Below are positions 16,667-25,626 of a DNA stretch of 64,000 nucleotides, piece by piece. A model generated the notes under the pieces. That model saw nothing but the letters and a program-made list of their open reading frames with translations. It was not told the DNA's origin and ran no database searches. Both the position numbers and the translations under genes were made by a program. The stretch covers positions 3,038,001 to 3,102,000 of the forward strand of contig NZ_CP180355.1 of assembly GCF_048007035.1 (NCBI RefSeq). The letters run 5' to 3'. This DNA comes from Imperialibacter sp963977595. Its GTDB lineage: Bacteria; Bacteroidota; Bacteroidia; Cytophagales; Cyclobacteriaceae. The stretch's first letter is position 1. Each line of letters begins with the position of its first letter.

Positions 16667-17653
16667 GTGATACAACTAAAATTATATCCTTTAAAGTTTA
16701 AAACCATCTTCAAAGACAAAATTTGGGGTGGCCAGAAGATAAAGACTGTCTTAGGCAAAGACTTTGGAAACCTCCCGAATTGTGGAGAAACATGGGAAAT
16801 CTCCGGTGTTGAGGGCAATATCTCTGAGGTGGCGGAAGGCCATTTGGAAGGCATGAACCTCAAGGAGCTTATTCAGAAGTTTCAGGCTTCCTTGGTCGGA
16901 GAAAAAATCTACGAGCAGTTTGGCGACGAATTTCCCTTGCTGGTGAAGTTTATCGATGCCAATGATGATCTCAGCATACAGGTGCATCCAAATGATGAAC
17001 TGGCCAAGGCTCGTCACAATGGCCACGGTAAGACGGAGATGTGGTATATTTTCCAGGCCGACCATGGGTCGCAGCTAATTACCGGCTTCAATCGCAAAAT
17101 GTCTAAGGAGAAATTCCTCGACTACTTCGAAAGAGGGCGCATAATGGACGTGTTGAACTACGAAAAGGTATTTAACGACGACGTGTTTTATCTGCCAGCT
17201 GGCCGGGTGCACACCATTGGCAAGGGGCTTTTGCTGGCCGAGATTCAGCAAACATCTGACACCACCTACCGCATTTACGATTTCGACCGGGTAGATGACA
17301 AAGGTAACAAGAGAGAGCTGCATGTGGAGGAGTCGCTGGATGCGATTGATTACACCTATCATGAGCATTACAAAACAATGTATCAGAACAAGGTGAACGA
17401 GCCGGTGAAGCTCGTAAAAAGCCCATATTTCACCACAAATAAGCTTGAGTGCACCAAGGACATTGAGCGTGACTACCACTACCTCGACTCGTTTATTATT
17501 TACGTATGCATGAGCGGTGAGCTGAACATAGCTTATGACGGCGGAAGCATAGAAGTGAAAATGGGAGACTGTGTGCTGCTACCTGCTGAATTGAAGAAAG
17601 TAACGCTTGAAACTACTTCGGGATTCAAAATGTTGGAATCCTATATCAGCTAA
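16667..17653 (+). CDS. manA: Mannose-6-phosphate isomerase, class I
   Basis: A 328-residue zinc enzyme interconverting mannose 6-phosphate and fructose 6-phosphate. The N-terminus PLKFKTIFKDKIWGGQKI and NCGETWEISGVEGNIS are typical of the short Bacteroidota/Bacillus type. Zinc-binding residues lie in LSIQVHPNDELAK, GKTEMWYIF and LPAGRVHTIGKGLLLAEIQQTSDTTYR. The start is GTG, because no in-frame ATG precedes the conserved N-terminus. It heads a co-directional run with lipB two bases after its stop. It would feed mannose-containing polysaccharide precursors. Confidence 0.95.
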   Translation: MIQLKLYPLKFKTIFKDKIWGGQKIKTVLGKDFGNLPNCGETWEISGVEGNISEVAEGHLEGMNLKELIQKFQASLVGEKIYEQFGDEFPLLVKFIDANDDLSIQVHPNDELAKARHNGHGKTEMWYIFQADHGSQLITGFNRKMSKEKFLDYFERGRIMDVLNYEKVFNDDVFYLPAGRVHTIGKGLLLAEIQQTSDTTYRIYDFDRVDDKGNKRELHVEESLDAIDYTYHEHYKTMYQNKVNEPVKLVKSPYFTTNKLECTKDIERDYHYLDSFIIYVCMSGELNIAYDGGSIEVKMGDCVLLPAELKKVTLETTSGFKMLESYIS

Positions 17654-17655
17654 CC

Positions 17656-18387
17656 ATGCAGGCTACTGCCGCTATCAAAAACAAAACTACGCAAGTCATC
17701 TCCCTTGGTTTAATTGACTATCAGGAGGCGTGGGACTATCAGGAGAAGTTATTTGCCGAGACGGTGGCGCTGAAGATTAAAAACAGGGATGAGCCTGTTG
17801 ACCGTCAGAGGCCCACTCCCAATTATTTACTGTTTTGCCAACACCCGCACGTGTTTACGCTCGGAAAAAGTGGGAAACAGGAAAACCTGCTGGTAGATGA
17901 TGATGAGCTCAAGGAGATAGGCGCTACATACTACAAGATCAACAGAGGTGGCGACATCACTTACCACGGTCCAGGCCAGCTGGTTGTTTATCCAATCATT
18001 GACCTCGATAATTTCTTTACTGACATCCACAAATACCTTCGACTACTGGAGGAAGCTGTGATAATGACCTTAGCCGAGTACGGAGTGTCGGCTGGAAGGA
18101 TTGACGGGCTTACCGGTGTATGGCTTGACTTTGAGGAACAGAAAAACCCACGAAAAATATGCGCACTTGGTGTGAAGTCGAGCAGGTGGGTCACCATGCA
18201 CGGGTTGGCATTCAATGTCAATACTAACCTCCAGTATTTCAAGCACATAGTGCCATGCGGAATAGACGACAAGGCAGTAACTTCCCTGCAGCAGGAACTT
18301 GAACTTGAAGTGAGCATGGAAGAGGTACAGCAAAGGCTTTTGAAGAACATAGCTTCTTTATTTGAAATGAACCTCGTAACTGCATGA
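17656..18387 (+). CDS. lipB: Octanoyl-[ACP]:protein octanoyltransferase
   Basis: A 243-residue LipB that moves octanoyl groups from acyl carrier protein to lipoyl domains, the step before LipA (5068). The substrate loop RGGDITYHGPGQ is at residues 97-108. The catalytic Lys174 (LGVKSSRW) and Cys201 (VPCGI) are both present, as is HGLAFNVNTNL. It begins two bases after manA and overlaps the next gene by four bases (ATGA), so all three are probably one transcript. Confidence 0.97.
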   Translation: MQATAAIKNKTTQVISLGLIDYQEAWDYQEKLFAETVALKIKNRDEPVDRQRPTPNYLLFCQHPHVFTLGKSGKQENLLVDDDELKEIGATYYKINRGGDITYHGPGQLVVYPIIDLDNFFTDIHKYLRLLEEAVIMTLAEYGVSAGRIDGLTGVWLDFEEQKNPRKICALGVKSSRWVTMHGLAFNVNTNLQYFKHIVPCGIDDKAVTSLQQELELEVSMEEVQQRLLKNIASLFEMNLVTA

Positions 18388-18788
18388 AGAAAGACATTCC
18401 CTTTTTGCCTGTAAAAGATGTTACACTTGCGGTGGTTAAAAGGCCAACAGCTGACGAAGAAGCGGAGTGGGTAGTGTACCTCATCAATAGAAATGATCAG
18501 CCGTTGGAAAATGTAATGGTTACCTCCAAGGGGTATGGCGAACTGGATGGCGAGCAGCAAAAAACTTCTACACTGCGACACATGTTCCCATTAATTGATG
18601 TTGGCGGAGCGACACAGGTAGAGTCCATCCATCCCCAGGTTTTTGGCCTTAACAATGAATACTGGGTGAGCTATTTTATAGGCAGGCAACTGTACGATAA
18701 GAAATATATTTTTGTCCCCGATACCATTTTAGAAGATAATTTGAGCTACATCGATGAGATAGGGCTTGAAGGTGTCTTGCATCCGTGA
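18384..18788 (+). CDS. Conserved-looking protein of unknown function in the lipB operon
   Basis: A 134-residue soluble protein with no signal peptide or TM segment. Its ATG overlaps the lipB stop (ATGA). The sequence looks like a compact beta-rich domain: DVTLAVVKRP, EWVVYLINRNDQPLENVMVTSKGYG, then YWVSYFIGRQLYDKKYIFVPDTI. Codon use and amino-acid composition fit a real gene. I do not recognise a family. Its place between lipB and a predicted exonuclease does not by itself reveal a role. An AT-only hairpin-like palindrome follows in the 35-base gap. Confidence 0.75.
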   Translation: MKKDIPFLPVKDVTLAVVKRPTADEEAEWVVYLINRNDQPLENVMVTSKGYGELDGEQQKTSTLRHMFPLIDVGGATQVESIHPQVFGLNNEYWVSYFIGRQLYDKKYIFVPDTILEDNLSYIDEIGLEGVLHP

Positions 18789-18823
18789 TTATTTTTCTAT
18801 TTTAATAGAAAAAATATTGTGGC

Positions 18824-19558
18824 ATGGCAGAAGGCACTCCGAAGAAAATCCTTTTCATAGACATTGAAACCGTAGCGGGAACAGGAAAATTTGCTGAACT
18901 CGACCCAATTTGGCAAAAACTCTGGAGCAAAAAGGCTGTTAGTCTTTCAGGGGGAAATGAAGAAGTCGATGCCGCTGAAATGTATGAAAACCGGGCGGCG
19001 ATTTACTCCGAGTTCGGAAAGGTAATCGTTATTGGGCTTGGGTACTTTGCTTTCAATGAAGATAAAAGTGTTGAGTTGAGGGTGACATCCCTCAGTGGTG
19101 ACGATGAGCATCAGTTGCTTACAAGCTTCCAAAAACTAATGGAGCAAAAGTTCAATCAGGGCTATTTCCTTTGTGCTCACAACGGAAAGGAATTTGATTA
19201 CCCCTATTTATGCAGAAGAATGACCATTCATGGCATATCGTTGCCCGACATTCTACGGCTCGAAGGCAAAAAACCCTGGGAAGTACCCCATCTCGACACG
19301 ATGGAAATGTGGAAGTACGGAGACAGAAAGAGCTTTACCTCTTTGCAACTTCTCACCACAGTTTTGGGAATTCCGTCTCCAAAAGATGATATTGATGGAA
19401 GCATGGTAAATGAAGTTTACTATGGCACCGGAGACATTGACAGAATTGCCCGCTACTGCAAAAATGATGTGGTAGCAACTGCTCAGGTCTTCCTTAGGCT
19501 GCATCAACAACCGACTATTCCAAAGGATAAAATATTGTTTGTAGATTTTAACGAATGA
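18824..19558 (+). CDS. Predicted 3'-5' exonuclease related to the PolB exonuclease domain
   Basis: A 244-residue DnaQ-like (RNase H fold) nuclease. Exo I is FIDIETVAG with the DxE pair near residue 10. Exo II is CAHNGKEFDYPYLCRRM. Exo III is YCKNDVVATAQVF with the YxxxD pattern. LDTMEMWKYGDRKSFTSLQLL is characteristic of the predicted PolB-type exonuclease family (DNA_pol_B_exo2). No polymerase domain is attached. Substrate (DNA or RNA) is unproven. Its stop overlaps the next ATG by four bases. Confidence 0.88.
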   Translation: MAEGTPKKILFIDIETVAGTGKFAELDPIWQKLWSKKAVSLSGGNEEVDAAEMYENRAAIYSEFGKVIVIGLGYFAFNEDKSVELRVTSLSGDDEHQLLTSFQKLMEQKFNQGYFLCAHNGKEFDYPYLCRRMTIHGISLPDILRLEGKKPWEVPHLDTMEMWKYGDRKSFTSLQLLTTVLGIPSPKDDIDGSMVNEVYYGTGDIDRIARYCKNDVVATAQVFLRLHQQPTIPKDKILFVDFNE

Positions 19559-21138
19559 CTTCCGACCCACCTGTGCTGCTCAGTATTTCGGAACTCACCA
19601 TCCGCTTTGGGCAGCAAAATTTACTTAATAATGTTTCGCTGTTGATAGAGCCCGGTGAGTCGTTGGGTATCCTGGGCGAAAGTGGTGCGGGAAAATCCTT
19701 GCTGGCACATTGCATGCTGCATTTGCTGGATGAAAGGCTTCACCGCTCTGGAAACATATATTGGAAAGGCAGGCCGCTGCAAGATCAAATTGGCGTGCTG
19801 AGGGGGCACTCCATTGCTTACATTCCGCAGTCGCCGCTGGAGGCGAGCTTTCCGGTCACCACTCTCCTCAGGCAATGGCAGGATCAGTGCCAGGCTTTGG
19901 GAATTAAGTTTCAACCTGAGGAGGCCTATGACCTGGTGCGAAGAGCCGGCATTGATGATCCCGCAAGGGTGCTGGGCAGTCTTCCTCATCAACTTTCCGG
20001 GGGGCAGCTACAGCGCATGCTGATAGCGATGGCCATGATTGCCCGGCCAAGCCTCATCATCGCCGATGAGCCGACAACAGCACTTGATACCGTGAATCAG
20101 GCGGCTATTTTGCGACTTCTCAAAGATTTTTCTAAAAAGGAAAAGGCGGCACTTGTATTTATTACCCACGACCTGTCAATTGTGGAACCCATGTGCGACA
20201 AGCTGATGGTGCTCAACAGTGGAAGAGTAGTTGAATATGGGGTGACCAAAGAAATAATGAACCAACCGAGGGAAACCTACACCAGCAGTTTAATTGAGGC
20301 GCATAAGCGGCTGGTGTCTCGAAAGGAAAGGCCCGAACGGCTTTCCGACAGGGACGCTCCGGTTTTGGCTGTAAAGAATCTGGACTTTGTCTACCAGCCA
20401 ACTGGTTTTTTCTGGCGCAGAAATAAATCCGTCAAAGCCGTTCAGTCGGTGTCACTGGAGCTTTACCAGGGAGCGATAAGTGGGTTGGCAGGTATTTCCG
20501 GGTCGGGGAAAACAACACTAATGCGGACGCTGGCAGGTATGTACCCGAACCATTTCGATAAGTTGTACTATCAGGGCATGTCTGTTGACACCCTGACTGC
20601 CGATGAACTGGTGGCCTTCCGAAGAGCTGTTCAGGTGATTTATCAAAACCCTTCCAGCGCTTTCGACCCTCGCCAAAACATGGAACAAATACTCAATGAA
20701 GCCATCGCCGAAAACCAAAATGAAACTAAAACTACCGTAAAAGACTTATTAGACTGGGTGAGGCTGCCGAAGGGACTTTTGAAAAGCCATACCAGTCAGC
20801 TTTCTGGTGGCGAAAAACAACGCCTGGCTATTGCCAGGTCATTAGCGCTACAGCCCAGGATTTTGCTTTGCGACGAGCCTACCTCCTCGTTGGATCAATC
20901 CATACAGGCTGAAATTCTCGATCTTTTCCTTTACTTGAAAAAAGAGCGTAACTTGGGCGTTCTGCTGGTATCGCACAACCTTGCAGCTCTCCGCCACACG
21001 TGCGATTACCTGACAGTGATGGCAGACGGTGAAATAAAAGAATCGGGAGAGATTGAAAAAGTGTTGGCCAACCCAACATCAGACTACACCCAACAGTTAA
21101 TTGATGCAGAACCTGCATTGACCCATAATTTTTTGTAA
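19555..21138 (+). CDS. ABC transporter ATPase with two nucleotide-binding domains (oligopeptide type)
   Basis: A 527-residue fusion of two ABC ATPase domains, as in peptide importers of the YejF/GsiA type. Domain 1 has Walker A GESGAGKSLL, signature LSGGQLQRM and Walker B LIIADEPTTALD. Domain 2 has GISGSGKTTL, LSGGEKQRL and ILLCDEPTSSLD. Both sets are intact, so both sites should bind ATP. Family members energise uptake of di- and oligopeptides or nickel through separate permeases, but no permease or binding protein gene is in this window. The start overlaps the exonuclease stop (ATGA). Confidence 0.92.
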   Translation: MTSDPPVLLSISELTIRFGQQNLLNNVSLLIEPGESLGILGESGAGKSLLAHCMLHLLDERLHRSGNIYWKGRPLQDQIGVLRGHSIAYIPQSPLEASFPVTTLLRQWQDQCQALGIKFQPEEAYDLVRRAGIDDPARVLGSLPHQLSGGQLQRMLIAMAMIARPSLIIADEPTTALDTVNQAAILRLLKDFSKKEKAALVFITHDLSIVEPMCDKLMVLNSGRVVEYGVTKEIMNQPRETYTSSLIEAHKRLVSRKERPERLSDRDAPVLAVKNLDFVYQPTGFFWRRNKSVKAVQSVSLELYQGAISGLAGISGSGKTTLMRTLAGMYPNHFDKLYYQGMSVDTLTADELVAFRRAVQVIYQNPSSAFDPRQNMEQILNEAIAENQNETKTTVKDLLDWVRLPKGLLKSHTSQLSGGEKQRLAIARSLALQPRILLCDEPTSSLDQSIQAEILDLFLYLKKERNLGVLLVSHNLAALRHTCDYLTVMADGEIKESGEIEKVLANPTSDYTQQLIDAEPALTHNFL

Positions 21139-21150
21139 GAAAACTCCTAC

Positions 21151-23325
21151 ATGAGTAAAAAGAATAATAAGAAGAGAAAAAACAGCGGAGAATCACCAGG
21201 AAGAAAGACAATATCTGCAGGACAGATCAAAGAATCAGTTCTACATCTGTTCAGACAACAATCGGGCAAGCCCTGGTCTATCAGGCAAATGATACAAACG
21301 CTCGGTGTTCGTGATAAGAAATCTAAAAACCTTGTTTCTGAAGTTGCCTTTCGTCTGGAAGACGAAGGGATTATAAGCCGAAACAGAGACGGCCGGTTCG
21401 TTAGCCAGCAAATGCCATCGGCTTTGGTAGGCGTTGTCGACCATGTTAACTCACGGTTTGCCTACATTATTTGCGCCGAACTGGATGAAGATGTATACGT
21501 GAAAACGGACGATCTTGAGTTTGCTGTGGATGGTGACACGGTGAAATTCGAGCTTTCGGGCAAGTTCCACGGCAAGAAGCACCGAGAAGGCCGGGTAACG
21601 GAAATTGTCCAGCGTAAAAAGGACGAGTTTGTTGGAAAGCTTCAGCTATCCAAGAGGTTTGCCTTTGTCATTCCGGATAACAGAAAGATCCATAACGATA
21701 TTTTTGTTTACCCCGAGCATATCAACAACGCAACGACCAATGATAAGGTCATTGTAAAAATTGACCGATGGCACGACAGAACCAATAAGAGCCCGGTAGG
21801 CAAAGTGGTGCGGGTATTGGGCAAGGCGGGTGAAAATGAGGCCGAGATTCACTCAATTATGGCTGAGTTTGACCTGCCGTTTACGTTCCCCGAGGAGGTG
21901 ATTTCGGAGTCAGATAAAATTTCGGAGACTATTCCCGAGAAGGAAATAGCAGCCAGAAGGGACTTCAGAGGCGTTACCACATTCACCATCGACCCGGAGG
22001 ACGCTAAGGATTTTGATGATGCGCTCTCTATCAAGTTTCTTGAAAATGGAAACTACGAAATTGGCGTGCACATTGCCGATGTAACCCATTATGTGAAGGA
22101 AGAGACTATTCTTGAAAAAGAAGCCTACTCCAGAGCCACTTCTGTTTATCTGGTGGATCGCACCGTGCCAATGCTCCCTGAGAAGCTCTCCAACGCACTT
22201 TGCTCGTTAAGACCGAACGAAGACAAGTTGACCTTCTCAGCAGTTTTTGAGATGGAGAGCAGCGGAAAAATTGTCAACGAGTGGTTTGGAAGAACAGTGA
22301 TTCATTCAGACCGGCGCTTTAGTTACGAAGAAGCCCAGGCGGTCATAGAAGCTGGCGTTGGCGACTATTGCAACGAGCTGAAAGTTTTCAATGACCTGGC
22401 TAAGCTGCTTAAAAACAAGCGGTATAAAAGTGGGGCTATCAACTTTGAAACCATTGAAGTCAAATTCAAACTGGATGAACAAGGCAAGCCCCTGGGTATT
22501 GTGCCCAAAATTAGAAAAGATGCGCACAAGCTCATCGAGGAGTTTATGCTGCTGGCCAATAAGCGGGTAGCCGAATTCGTATTTGGGCAAAAAACTGAAA
22601 GTGGAAGAAAGACATTTGTGTATCGTACCCACGATTCACCAAACGAGGAGAAGCTTCATAACTTCACCCTGTTCGCCAAGAAGTTTGGGCATAAGATCGA
22701 CCTGACGGATGAGAACCTTTCGTCAACACTCAACAAGCTGATTGACGAGATTGAAGGAAAGCCGGAGCAAAATGTGCTTACATCGCTGGCCATCAGAAGC
22801 ATGGCAAAAGCAAAGTACACCACCGCTGCCAACGGCCACTTTGGCTTGGCATTTCCACACTATTCTCACTTCACCTCGCCCATCAGGCGTTACCCCGACA
22901 TGATGGTGCACCGGCTGCTGGCCCACTACCTGAAAGGTGGTAAGTCGGTAGAACAAGACAAATATGAGCCCATGTGCGTGCACAGCTCCGACATGGAGAA
23001 AAGGGCAGCTGACGCTGAGAGGGCGTCCATTAAATACAAGCAGGTGGAGTTCATGTCAATGGCGGCCGACAAAGTATTTGATGGTATTGTAGCTGGCGTT
23101 ACCGAGTGGGGCATTTATGTGGAAATCATCGAAACCAAGTGCGAGGGCATGGTGAGGCTGGCCGACCTGAACGACGATTATTACGAATTTGACGAACAAA
23201 ATTACCGGATTATTGGTCGTAACAATAAGCGGATGATTACGCTGGGCGACGAGGTAAAAGTGAAGGTCACCAATACAGACATTGATCGCCGGACAATCGA
23301 TTTGGAATTTGCTAACGAAAAATGA
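21151..23325 (+). CDS. rnr: Ribonuclease R
   Basis: A 724-residue processive 3'-5' exoribonuclease able to degrade structured RNA. A lysine-rich N-terminus (MSKKNNKKRKNSG) precedes a helix-turn-helix-like region, then cold-shock domains (about residues 85-230). The RNB catalytic domain has TFTIDPEDAKDFDDAL, with the metal-binding aspartates, and HYSHFTSPIRRYPDMMVHRLL. An S1 domain (FDGIVAGVTEWGIYVEI) ends the protein. There is no long basic tail after S1, unlike E. coli RNase R. Its stop overlaps the next start (ATGA), which links RNA decay and isoprenoid genes in one transcript. Confidence 0.97.
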   Translation: MSKKNNKKRKNSGESPGRKTISAGQIKESVLHLFRQQSGKPWSIRQMIQTLGVRDKKSKNLVSEVAFRLEDEGIISRNRDGRFVSQQMPSALVGVVDHVNSRFAYIICAELDEDVYVKTDDLEFAVDGDTVKFELSGKFHGKKHREGRVTEIVQRKKDEFVGKLQLSKRFAFVIPDNRKIHNDIFVYPEHINNATTNDKVIVKIDRWHDRTNKSPVGKVVRVLGKAGENEAEIHSIMAEFDLPFTFPEEVISESDKISETIPEKEIAARRDFRGVTTFTIDPEDAKDFDDALSIKFLENGNYEIGVHIADVTHYVKEETILEKEAYSRATSVYLVDRTVPMLPEKLSNALCSLRPNEDKLTFSAVFEMESSGKIVNEWFGRTVIHSDRRFSYEEAQAVIEAGVGDYCNELKVFNDLAKLLKNKRYKSGAINFETIEVKFKLDEQGKPLGIVPKIRKDAHKLIEEFMLLANKRVAEFVFGQKTESGRKTFVYRTHDSPNEEKLHNFTLFAKKFGHKIDLTDENLSSTLNKLIDEIEGKPEQNVLTSLAIRSMAKAKYTTAANGHFGLAFPHYSHFTSPIRRYPDMMVHRLLAHYLKGGKSVEQDKYEPMCVHSSDMEKRAADAERASIKYKQVEFMSMAADKVFDGIVAGVTEWGIYVEIIETKCEGMVRLADLNDDYYEFDEQNYRIIGRNNKRMITLGDEVKVKVTNTDIDRRTIDLEFANEK

Positions 23326-24299
23326 CAGAGCTGCTGCGTCAGTACACAGAACTCCTCAACAAGGAACTGACCAAATTTGAATTTGGTAAACACCCCAAAG
23401 AACTATACGAGCCAATCAGGTACATCATGGATTTGGGTGGCAAGAGAATGCGGCCTATCCTGGCCCTTCTTGCTTACAAGCTTTTCAGAGACGATGTAGC
23501 ATCAATCCTTCGTCCAGCTTTGGCCGTGGAGGTGTTCCATAACTTTACGCTGATGCACGATGACATTATGGATAATGCGCCGTTGCGGAGAGGTCAGGCC
23601 ACTGTTCATGAAAAATGGAACAACAATGTAGCCATCCTTTCGGGTGACACTATGCTGGTGAAGGCTTATGACCTGCTGCTGGAGGTGCCGGGTGAAAAAC
23701 TGCCAGGCATCATTCGCTCTTTTAATCAGTGTGCGGTTGAGGTGTGTGAGGGCCAGCAAATCGACATGAATTTTGAAAAGGTGGACGCCGTGACCGAGGC
23801 TGACTACATCGAAATGATTCGGCTCAAAACAGCCGTGCTGCTGGGCTTTAGCCTGGAGTTAGGTGCGGTACTAGGCAACGCCAGTGCCCATGACGCTCAA
23901 CTTTTGAAAGGCTTTGGTGAAAACATTGGCATCGGGTTTCAATTGAAGGACGACTTGTTGGATGTATATGGCGATCAGGCGAAGTTCGGAAAACAGGTGG
24001 GCGGAGATATTATTGCCAATAAAAAAACGTTTTTGCTGATACAAGCCCTTCGGACGTCTACAGGAGATGACAAACGCCAGCTCGAAAATTGGCTGATGAT
24101 GAAGGACTTTGATACGGACGAAAAGGTAGAAGCGGTCAAGGGAATATATGATCGAAATGGGATCAGGGAGCTGACTGATCAAAAAATGAATGATTACTTT
24201 CGTCTTGCATTGAAGCAGCTTTCCGACCTTTCTTTGCCGGACAGTAGAAAACAAACAATAAAGGATTTTGCTGACTACCTCATTGCCCGAGAGAACTAA
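23322..24299 (+). CDS. Polyprenyl diphosphate synthase
   Basis: A 325-residue trans-prenyltransferase that extends allylic diphosphates with isopentenyl diphosphate. The first Asp-rich motif is LMHDDIMDNAPLRRGQAT near residue 83. The second is FQLKDDLLDVYGD near residue 210. GGKRMRP binds the diphosphate. Chain length (geranylgeranyl to octaprenyl, for example the menaquinone side chain) cannot be set with confidence. Start ATG overlaps the rnr stop. Confidence 0.93.
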   Translation: MTELLRQYTELLNKELTKFEFGKHPKELYEPIRYIMDLGGKRMRPILALLAYKLFRDDVASILRPALAVEVFHNFTLMHDDIMDNAPLRRGQATVHEKWNNNVAILSGDTMLVKAYDLLLEVPGEKLPGIIRSFNQCAVEVCEGQQIDMNFEKVDAVTEADYIEMIRLKTAVLLGFSLELGAVLGNASAHDAQLLKGFGENIGIGFQLKDDLLDVYGDQAKFGKQVGGDIIANKKTFLLIQALRTSTGDDKRQLENWLMMKDFDTDEKVEAVKGIYDRNGIRELTDQKMNDYFRLALKQLSDLSLPDSRKQTIKDFADYLIAREN

Positions 24300-24334
24300 A
24301 AATTGATGCTCCAAAATAGCTATTCACCTGAATT

Positions 24335-24955
24335 ATGAGTCCCACACTGATTATCCTGATTGTTACAGTCGTTATTTCAATCATGGGGTTGAACAACCCA
24401 AATTTGCTTTACAAACTCACCATGAGTCCCTATGCCATTAGGGAGAAGAAAGAGTACTGGCGATTTCTGACGTCAGGCTTTGTCCACAACAGCTGGATGC
24501 ACCTGGGCTTTAACATGTTCACCTTCTTTTTCTTTGGGCAGGCTGCAGAGCAGATTATTGGCTATTACTCGGGAGGAAGTAGCATTCAATTCATTGTGTT
24601 TTATCTGGTAGCAATCGGCTTGTCGGATGTGCCCAGCTACTTCAAGAACAGAAATAGCATTCACTATCAATCGCTGGGTGCTTCAGGAGGAGTGACTGCT
24701 GTAGTTTTTTGCAGCATTCTATTCAACCCCTTGAACAAAATCTACCTTTTTGGCTTGATTGGGTTGCCCGGCTTTATTTTGGGAGTTCTTTATCTGATCT
24801 ACACGATCAATCAGTCACGGCAAATGAGCGATAATATTAATCATATGGCACACCTGACAGGCGCTATCGTTGGAATCATTTACAGTATTTTCATTCACCC
24901 GGGTGTGGTGGGTGACTTCTTTGAGAAAGTGGCGAGCTACAAATTATTCGGGTAA
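24335..24955 (+). CDS. Rhomboid-family intramembrane serine protease
   Basis: A 206-residue six-helix membrane protein. The catalytic serine is in SLGASGGVTAVVF (near residue 113) and the catalytic histidine in HMAHLTGAIVGI (near residue 172). FVHNSWMHLGFNMFTFFFFG is the family's loop-1/TM2 region. Rhomboids cleave single-pass membrane proteins within or near the membrane; the substrate is unknown. It follows the prenyl synthase by 35 bases and ends one base before a convergent gene. Confidence 0.93.
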   Translation: MSPTLIILIVTVVISIMGLNNPNLLYKLTMSPYAIREKKEYWRFLTSGFVHNSWMHLGFNMFTFFFFGQAAEQIIGYYSGGSSIQFIVFYLVAIGLSDVPSYFKNRNSIHYQSLGASGGVTAVVFCSILFNPLNKIYLFGLIGLPGFILGVLYLIYTINQSRQMSDNINHMAHLTGAIVGIIYSIFIHPGVVGDFFEKVASYKLFG

Positions 24956-24956
24956 G

Positions 24957-25406
24957 CTAGTTGGTTCCGTTGGGGTCGGGGTCAAGCAGAGAATCAGCAT
25001 TTTTGTTCTTGGTGCTGGCAGCAAATAAGAAGGCCAGGCCAACTACGGCAACCGCTGGCACTACCAGAAACAATACGTTTTGCCCGACACCACTGTTTTT
25101 TGTTTGCTTGCCAAAAATGCCTTTCTGACTAAGTTTTTCATGAAGGTTTTTATGCCCTCCCATTCTTTTCTTTTTCTCTTTGTGTCGCTTTTTATTTCGG
25201 TTTCCTGGGCCAAAAAGTCCCAAAGCTTCCTCTTCCAGGTTTTCAGCCATTTCAGTTTCCATCGCAAGTCCATTTTCCGACAACGGGCTTGTTTCAAAAG
25301 TCCTGGAGACTTGTGCGTGCATTTGGCTGGCAACACTGGCGGAAAGATGCAGTGGCATACAGAAAAGCAGAAGATAGGCGCACCCTACAAAAGAAAATTT
25401 GCGCAT
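24957..25406 (-). CDS. Small exported protein with basic block and C-terminal TM helix
   Basis: A 149-residue protein of unknown function. It has a signal-like N-terminus (GCAYLLLFCMPLHLSASVAS), an acidic stretch (MAENLEEEALG near residue 55), a very basic block NRNKKRHKEKKKR (69-81) and a hydrophobic helix at 111-130 (VLFLVVPAVAVVGLAFLFAA). A polar tail ends in LDPDPNGTN. The arrangement resembles small Cytophagales membrane proteins with no assigned role. If the first segment is cleaved, the basic block would face the periplasm. Confidence 0.65.
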   Translation of the reverse strand: MRKFSFVGCAYLLLFCMPLHLSASVASQMHAQVSRTFETSPLSENGLAMETEMAENLEEEALGLFGPGNRNKKRHKEKKKRMGGHKNLHEKLSQKGIFGKQTKNSGVGQNVLFLVVPAVAVVGLAFLFAASTKNKNADSLLDPDPNGTN

Positions 25407-25569
25407 CGAGCTAAATGGTTTGGTGCAAATTAACGATAAAAACGGAACTGTTGTATAAGTTAGTCAATTTTAGCTTCTAAAAAATGTACAGTTTAATATT
25501 GGTAAAATTATGAATTGCAAATAGACGGCTACCGCTTGGCTGATGTTATGCCTGGAGTACATCTCTAAA

Positions 25570-25604
25570 ATAACGAAAGCCCTGTCGATCACTCAACAGG
25601 GCTT
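25570..25604 (-). terminator. Terminator after rplU-rpmA
   Basis: AAGCCCTGT (25577-25585) pairs with ACAGGGCTT (25596-25604). On the minus strand the stem is followed by a TTCGTTATTTT tract. Confidence 0.88.
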
Positions 25605-25626
25605 CAATTTTAAATTTCTAGTCTGA

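Noticed and set aside
18789..18823. AT-only palindrome in the gap before the exonuclease gene
   Set aside because: The stem has only A-T pairs apart from one C-G and would be too weak for a terminator; genes on both sides are closely spaced.
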